From Sphagnum compactum (lineage: Eukaryota; Bryophyta; Sphagnopsida; Sphagnales), in contig OZ234495.1 of NCBI GenBank assembly GCA_965153455.1, positions 23,928,875 to 23,992,874 of the forward strand: a stretch of DNA of 64,000 nucleotides, in the 5' to 3' direction. The notes under the pieces are model-generated. The model ran no database searches, was not told the DNA's origin, and saw only the letters and a program-made list of their open reading frames with translations. Made by a program: the position numbers and the translations under genes. This document shows positions 59,480 through 64,000 of the stretch, piece after piece (position 1 is the first letter of the stretch; every line of letters starts with the position of its first letter).

Positions 59480-60923
59480 ACTTCAACTACTAGTGATAGC
59501 CAAATAGCCTCTTCAATAGGTTTAATAAAGCCTATAGCAAGCAGTTTGTCAATATCCTATTTGACAATGGCTATATAGTTAGGATTTAATCAGTACCTTA
59601 CTTGATGAGCATGTGGTATCAACCTATCCAACTCAATCTGATGTTGAACTATCTCAAGTGGTATGACCTTCAAGTCCATGCAAAAATGTCTTTGAACTCC
59701 TTCAACAATTTAACTAGTTGGGAATTGACAATAGGTTCTAAATCAATGTTGATTTTAACTTGTTGTAGGTTTTTTTTAAAACCCAAGTTGATTTTGGTTA
59801 ACTATTTTTCTTCCGTGACAGTCTAGCCAGCAATGTGAAGATTTTGAACTTGTTTTCAAACATGTGTTTCATCAATCACCATCTCTCCAACTTCAGGTTG
59901 ATAGAAAGTGTTTGGCAAATGTTGCTTGAAAATATCATGAGGTATGGCTATTTGAACATGTTGTATAAATATTAATTCAACATGTACAGATACTAGTTCA
60001 ATAGTTACAGATACAGTAGAACCTCTATAAACTGATCCCCCCAAATTTTATAACCTCTCAAATTTTATCACTCTGGCCCGGTCCATCAATGGGACCAGGC
60101 AAAAATTTTATATTCTTATAACTTATCACTTTTCCTCTTTCCCGACAATTTTATAATTTTATAATTCGTTTATTTCTCGATCAGTTATGGTGGAAATAGC
60201 TAGTGATAGGCCTTTGTTTAAGACTATTCGGTTACAAGCAAGTTCGGAAAAAAAGTGCTGGACTTCAGATGTTTTTCACCCTTTTTCTCTGCCAAAGACG
60301 GGTTGCCTTGATGATCAAAAATGCAAAGAAAATGGGAAAAAAGAGCAGCCTGCAGCTTTTGAACCCTGCGCCTCACAGTTCCAAACTCTCCCATAACTTA
60401 TAACCTCTCAAACTTTATCACTGGCTGCCGGTCCCTAGGTGATAAAATTATAGAGGTTCTACTGTACATGTTTTACTAAGTTTAAACTTGTTGATGGAAT
60501 CAAACTAATAGGTTGCTTTAACCTAACTAGTATAGGGATAGCTATGGTTCCTATTGAAAATAATCCTAGTTCTATAACAAACATTATATCTTCTTTCTCA
60601 TTAGATATTTTAGAATGGAAATCATAACAAACTAACATTTTTGGTCACTTAGTTGGTGCTCCAAGTTTCTTGGCGATATGTATAGTTTTCATTATACTAG
60701 TTCCTTGTACGGTGATAATGTTGTTACCCCAATCATGAGACACTTTGGCATCTCTCAGCCAAGGACGACTTAACAACATATAGTAACTAAAGTTTAACAC
60801 AATACTTTGTATTACAATAAAACTTACTGCGTAAGGAATTCCATGGACAAGAATCTTAAGATTTTTTATGAGACCTAAAGGTTTAGCAATGGTTTGATCA
60901 GCCATGCGGGTCCATCCATTCAC
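59480..60923 (-). mobile_element. Ty3/gypsy retrotransposon relic, interrupted by a MITE
   Basis: On the minus strand, 60923-60645 encodes an aspartic-protease-like segment with RMADQTIAKPLG, GIPYAVSFIVI, and RPWLRDAKVSHDWGNN. After the inserted 60014-60464 element, 59990-59510 encodes a degenerate linker and the start of the reverse transcriptase: 'KDLKGIPLEIVQHQIELD', 'HAHQVRY' and 'LNPNYIAIVKQDIDKLLA', followed by 'IGFIKPIEEA'. These match the gypsy order protease then RT. Several stops are present (for example IELDT*). The rest of the element is not recognised to the left, where the 58-59 kb array begins. Confidence 0.78.
60014..60464. mobile_element. Pogo-like (Tc1/mariner) MITE, 451 bp
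   Basis: Begins cagtagaacctctataaa and ends with the complement ...tatagaggttctactg; the terminal inverted repeats agree over about 18 bp and the element is flanked by TA on both sides (60012-60013, 60465-60466), the target duplication of Tc1/mariner elements. Near both termini the text 'ttataacctctcaaattttatcactctggc' recurs (60050-60076 and 60397-60427), now as a direct repeat. The inner 210-bp frame (60187-60396) is not a transposase I recognise. It sits inside the gypsy relic, so it is the younger insertion. Confidence 0.85.
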
Positions 60924-61655
60924 GATTGGGGTACCAAAAAGGAATGTCTAATTAAAAAAGGACTCCAAAGGACAACTTTGGATTTTTGTTTATCTTACAT
61001 TATATAATTGTAGTGAATTATTCTATGGTACTAGATAAAATGATGTCTTTTAAAATTAATAAAAATATTTAATTTTTTTTGGATATTATATAAATGTCAT
61101 TTTGAATCCTATAAATTAAAGGAATCAAGTGCCTAAAGTGCATTGTTTTAAAATAATCAAAAGGAAGGCATAAAATCATATACTTGATTTCAATATGCCC
61201 CCTTGTATGAAAGTACATGTTCATCAGATGAATTTGATGAAAACCAAATCATACAAAAATTTCAAAGTCTTGAAATTTTGAAGGAAAGGGCTGCAAGGCA
61301 AATGACTCACTTTTTAAACCATTTGATAAAAAAAAATGTTCAATGGGTTTAAAATGTTTAACTTTAGATGCAGGCCACATGTGTATGGAATAATCTCGCC
61401 AAAAAACATGTTTGGTTGTTCGTTGAAACTCATTTTGGGATTTTTTGCATTTATGGCATTAAATTAAAATATTCATACACAACTATGTATGCATGTGAAA
61501 AATCACCATTAACACATAAATTATCTTATATTGGATTATTCATTTTTTCTCATTTAAGTTTGTTTCATATAAATGTTATGTGTAAAAAGTAGCTCTAAAA
61601 AATCCTTAAATCTTTTTTTCCTTTTTTGGTACCCCAACCGTGAATGGACCCATGC
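60903..61655. mobile_element. Inverted-repeat element 1 (TIR core gattggggtacc)
   Basis: Left arm 60903-60942 (catgcgggtccatccattca then cgattggggtaccaaaaagg) is imperfectly complementary to the right arm 61619-61655 (ccttttttggtaccccaacc then gtgaatggacccatgcg). The outer part of the left arm overlaps the gypsy-like coding segment. The interior is AT-rich and has no recognised protein. It shares its terminal core with element 2. Confidence 0.6.
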
Positions 61656-61803
61656 GTAAATTGTAAGGTGTTAGTTTTGGTTTTAATAGACCTAACTACA
61701 CTCTCAATTTCTTTGTAATGATATTAACTCTAGAATAACACCATCTAGAAATACATCTTTTGTGAAATTTTTACTTACTTGAACATGTATCACTGTCGAG
61801 TCA

Positions 61804-62439
61804 AAGCATGGTCAAGGGGTACCCAAAAGGATTGTCTCATTTTATATTCATTGAACCCCCTCATTCAAACATGTTGAAACTTAATAACACATTCATATTG
61901 AAAGTTTGATTTTATGCATAGATAAATACATTACAAAGGTACAATTTTATGCATAGAATGTCAAGATTGAACAAGTTTAAAGATTCTTACCAAGTCCTTG
62001 AAAAAAATTCAAGACTTTGTCTCATGAAAAAAAATAAAGTTCAAGGACTCATAATGAATGTTTAAACAACTTTTTTTTGGCCCAAGATTTTTACCAAAAA
62101 CACCTTATGTGTTAATGAGTATAAAATGCATGAATGTGACAAGAACTAAATGCCCTATTGCAATTTAATTTTTTTTTATAAAGTCAAATTTATGGGAATT
62201 TTGGGCCATTGATAAAACATGGCCCACATTGGGTAAATTTTATTATTTTCACTTTCATAAGTGAAAATAATAAATACTTTAGAAGCCTATATAAGATTTG
62301 GAACAAAATTATTTCATTTGACATGAGAAAAAAGGGTGAAATGTAAGACAGGTCATGAGAAAAATGAAGAAAAAGGTGAAATTGAGAGTCCTTGGAGTGG
62401 ATACCCAGGACTTAAAAGGGGTACCCCAATCATGCTTAG
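61804..62439. mobile_element. Inverted-repeat element 2, related to element 1
   Basis: Left arm aagcatggtcaaggggtacc (61804-61823) then caaaagg; right arm acttaaaaggggtaccccaa then tcatgctta (62410-62438). Both elements begin ggtacc(c)aaaaagga(a/t)tgtct just inside the core. The interior contains taagtgaaaataataaa mirrored by ttattattttcactttcat (near 62240-62272), a small hairpin. No protein seen. Confidence 0.5.
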
Positions 62440-63355
62440 ACCCTACCATCTAATGGACAATGGCAACTGAAGCAATTGATGGTTCTGGTAAAGCAAGTTC
62501 TAATGGTATTGAATTAAATATATAACGTTTAATATCAAGTATTACCTGCAACAATTGCCCCAAGTTCAAGGTATATTTGGTTTCCAAGACTTGCTTGTCA
62601 ATGTCCTTCATAAAATTTTCCAAACATTATTAGAATTCCTAATTTTTTATTATAAATTTTGGTAAAAAAAAACCCATTTTGGATAGGTGTAAAAAAAACC
62701 TCTTAGTCATTTTGGATAGTCGTTTTTAACCTGTCCATTGTGACTTGGCCATGTATTTTTTGACCAAGCCTAGGTTAGCATTTTTGACTAGTCATTTCAA
62801 ATAACACTTTTAACTAATCATTTTGATTGGTCAATATAACAATCAATGATTTTTTGACTAGTCAAACACCATTTTGATTAAGCAAATGCCATGTGGCATT
62901 TAAACAATGGCCACCCAAGTTAAGCCACATGGTATTTAAACATTGGCCACCTAGGCTATGCCATGTGGATAAAACCCAAGGAATCTAGGTGCAGCTTAAA
63001 ATTATATACCTATTCTTAAAGTCCCTATGTCTATGAATCTACAACCTAAACTCTTAGGCCTAGGTCTAACATACACCTAAATGACCTAGGTAAGAAAATT
63101 CTATTTCATTTTGAATTTGACCTTTAAGGTTAAACCTTTTCAATTGGCTTATCCCAAGTGGCTTTCTTTTTTAAAATATTTCTTATGTCTTGGATGCTCA
63201 TGGTGCATCTATTTATATTACTCATCATTTGGAAAGGATGACAAATAATATGGGACAAACTTTTAAAAGGGAGAAACATTTTCATGTCCACACAACATTA
63301 GAGCCTTTTAGTTCACACAACATTATTCCTAAATAACAATCATGCTTGGACTGAA
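62440..63355. other. AT-rich DNA with short 'ttgactagtca' motifs
   Basis: No gene. Between 62740 and 62900 short phrases such as tttttgactagtca and cattttgattagtca recur, and gccacatgg(t/c)attta and ggccaccta recur near 62890-62970. Confidence 0.45.
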
Positions 63356-64000
63356 AAATCAAAACCTTCATATATACAAACAAAGTCCCTTTTGGTAATC
63401 ACAATGTGAAAAATGAAACTATCACATTAAATTTCTAATGCAAAAATAAGGTTTTGGTTTCCAAGCACAAAGATGATAGCAAGGTTCAAAAGTAGCAACA
63501 AACATTTGGCATTTCAATTCCAAGCTTCTAGAAAGAGATTTAATAAAACTTCATTAGAAACAACCCAAAACCTTAAACCCTCAAGCACACCATGAACTAT
63601 GAACCATGGACTTCCAATGAACTTCAAAAGGCGCCTTAAGATTTGAATCACACAATGTTGGTAGAATTCAAAAAGAAAATAGAAGGGTGGGATGCATTTT
63701 GAAGCATAAGCTAAGATGTGGTTTTTTGAACTTGTTGATTACATGGAAAAACATAGTGGACAATTAAGGCTCTAGATGCAACCTCAAACTCGATTATGCA
63801 ACAATTAGTTTAAAAAAATTATCACTTCAAGAACCATGACTCAAGACCCTCAAACATACAAATAGATTTCTTTTTGGCAAACAAAATGTGATTTAAATTA
63901 ACTTAAGAAAGTTCTAACATTAGAAACGTTAGAAATGGGGTTTTGGTTTCCAAGCACATAGATGGCGAGCACGGGTCAAGACCAACAACAAAGTTTTGGC
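63356..64000. repeat. About 480-bp direct repeat, cut by the window end
   Basis: The stretch 63362-63510 ('acaaacaaagtcccttttgg ... ggttttggtttccaagcaca ... caacaaacatttggc') returns at about 63845-64000 ('acaaatagatttctttttgg ... ggttttggtttccaagcaca ... caacaaagttttggc'). The array may continue outside the window. Confidence 0.65.

Overview
The window is nuclear DNA of a land plant. It holds seven well-supported protein-coding genes, all split by GT-AG introns, and all of them streptophyte or plastid-type families: a thylakoid-lumen FKBP, a pectic galactan synthase, NEOXANTHIN-DEFICIENT 1 (NXD1), a CRM-domain protein and an RZ-1-type RNA-binding protein, plus otubain and a PPPDE/deSI protease. 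I rebuilt every exon by hand. For each gene all splice phases agree and the coding length is a multiple of three. The sequence does not name the species. About 9 kb per gene, decayed LTR elements, abundant minisatellites and a Penelope-like reverse transcriptase would fit a non-flowering land plant with a medium-sized genome, but that is inference.

Layout. 1-9.2 kb: AT-rich repeat DNA, telomere-like satellites, then a decayed Penelope-like element (minus) ending in a 109-bp palindrome. 9.8-11.7 kb: CRM-domain gene (minus) with a duplicated, CT-tract-rich upstream region. 12.5-15.5 kb: Ty3/gypsy relic and a 75-bp satellite. 15.7-18.4 kb: otubain gene (minus, 8 exons). 18.9-19.8 kb: unrecognised open frames on the plus strand. 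20-31 kb: AT-rich, gene-free DNA with several minisatellite arrays and one decayed unknown ORF pair. 32.8-35.3 kb: FKBP13-like gene (plus). 38.0-40.0 kb: GT92 galactan synthase gene (plus). 42.7-43.7 kb: RZ-1-like gene (minus). 45.5-50.0 kb: NXD1 gene (plus, 10 exons), with a tRNA-like SINE upstream and a large repeat in intron 1. 51-53 kb: Ty1/copia fragment and a second Penelope-like fragment. 54.1-55.1 kb: deSI-like gene (minus) with a duplicated 3' splice site. 56-64 kb: tandem repeats, a Ty3/gypsy relic carrying a pogo-like MITE, and two related inverted-repeat elements.

The genes are independent single-gene units, not an operon or biosynthetic cluster. Two serve plastids by family (FKBP13 in the thylakoid lumen, NXD1 in neoxanthin formation). 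The CRM protein is an organelle RNA-binding candidate. Two act on ubiquitin or SUMO-type tags (otubain, deSI). Shared features are sense-strand CT tracts in several 5' regions and small tandem duplications around exons (FKBP13 exon 3, deSI acceptor). The most unusual finding is the two-copy Penelope-like retroelement family.
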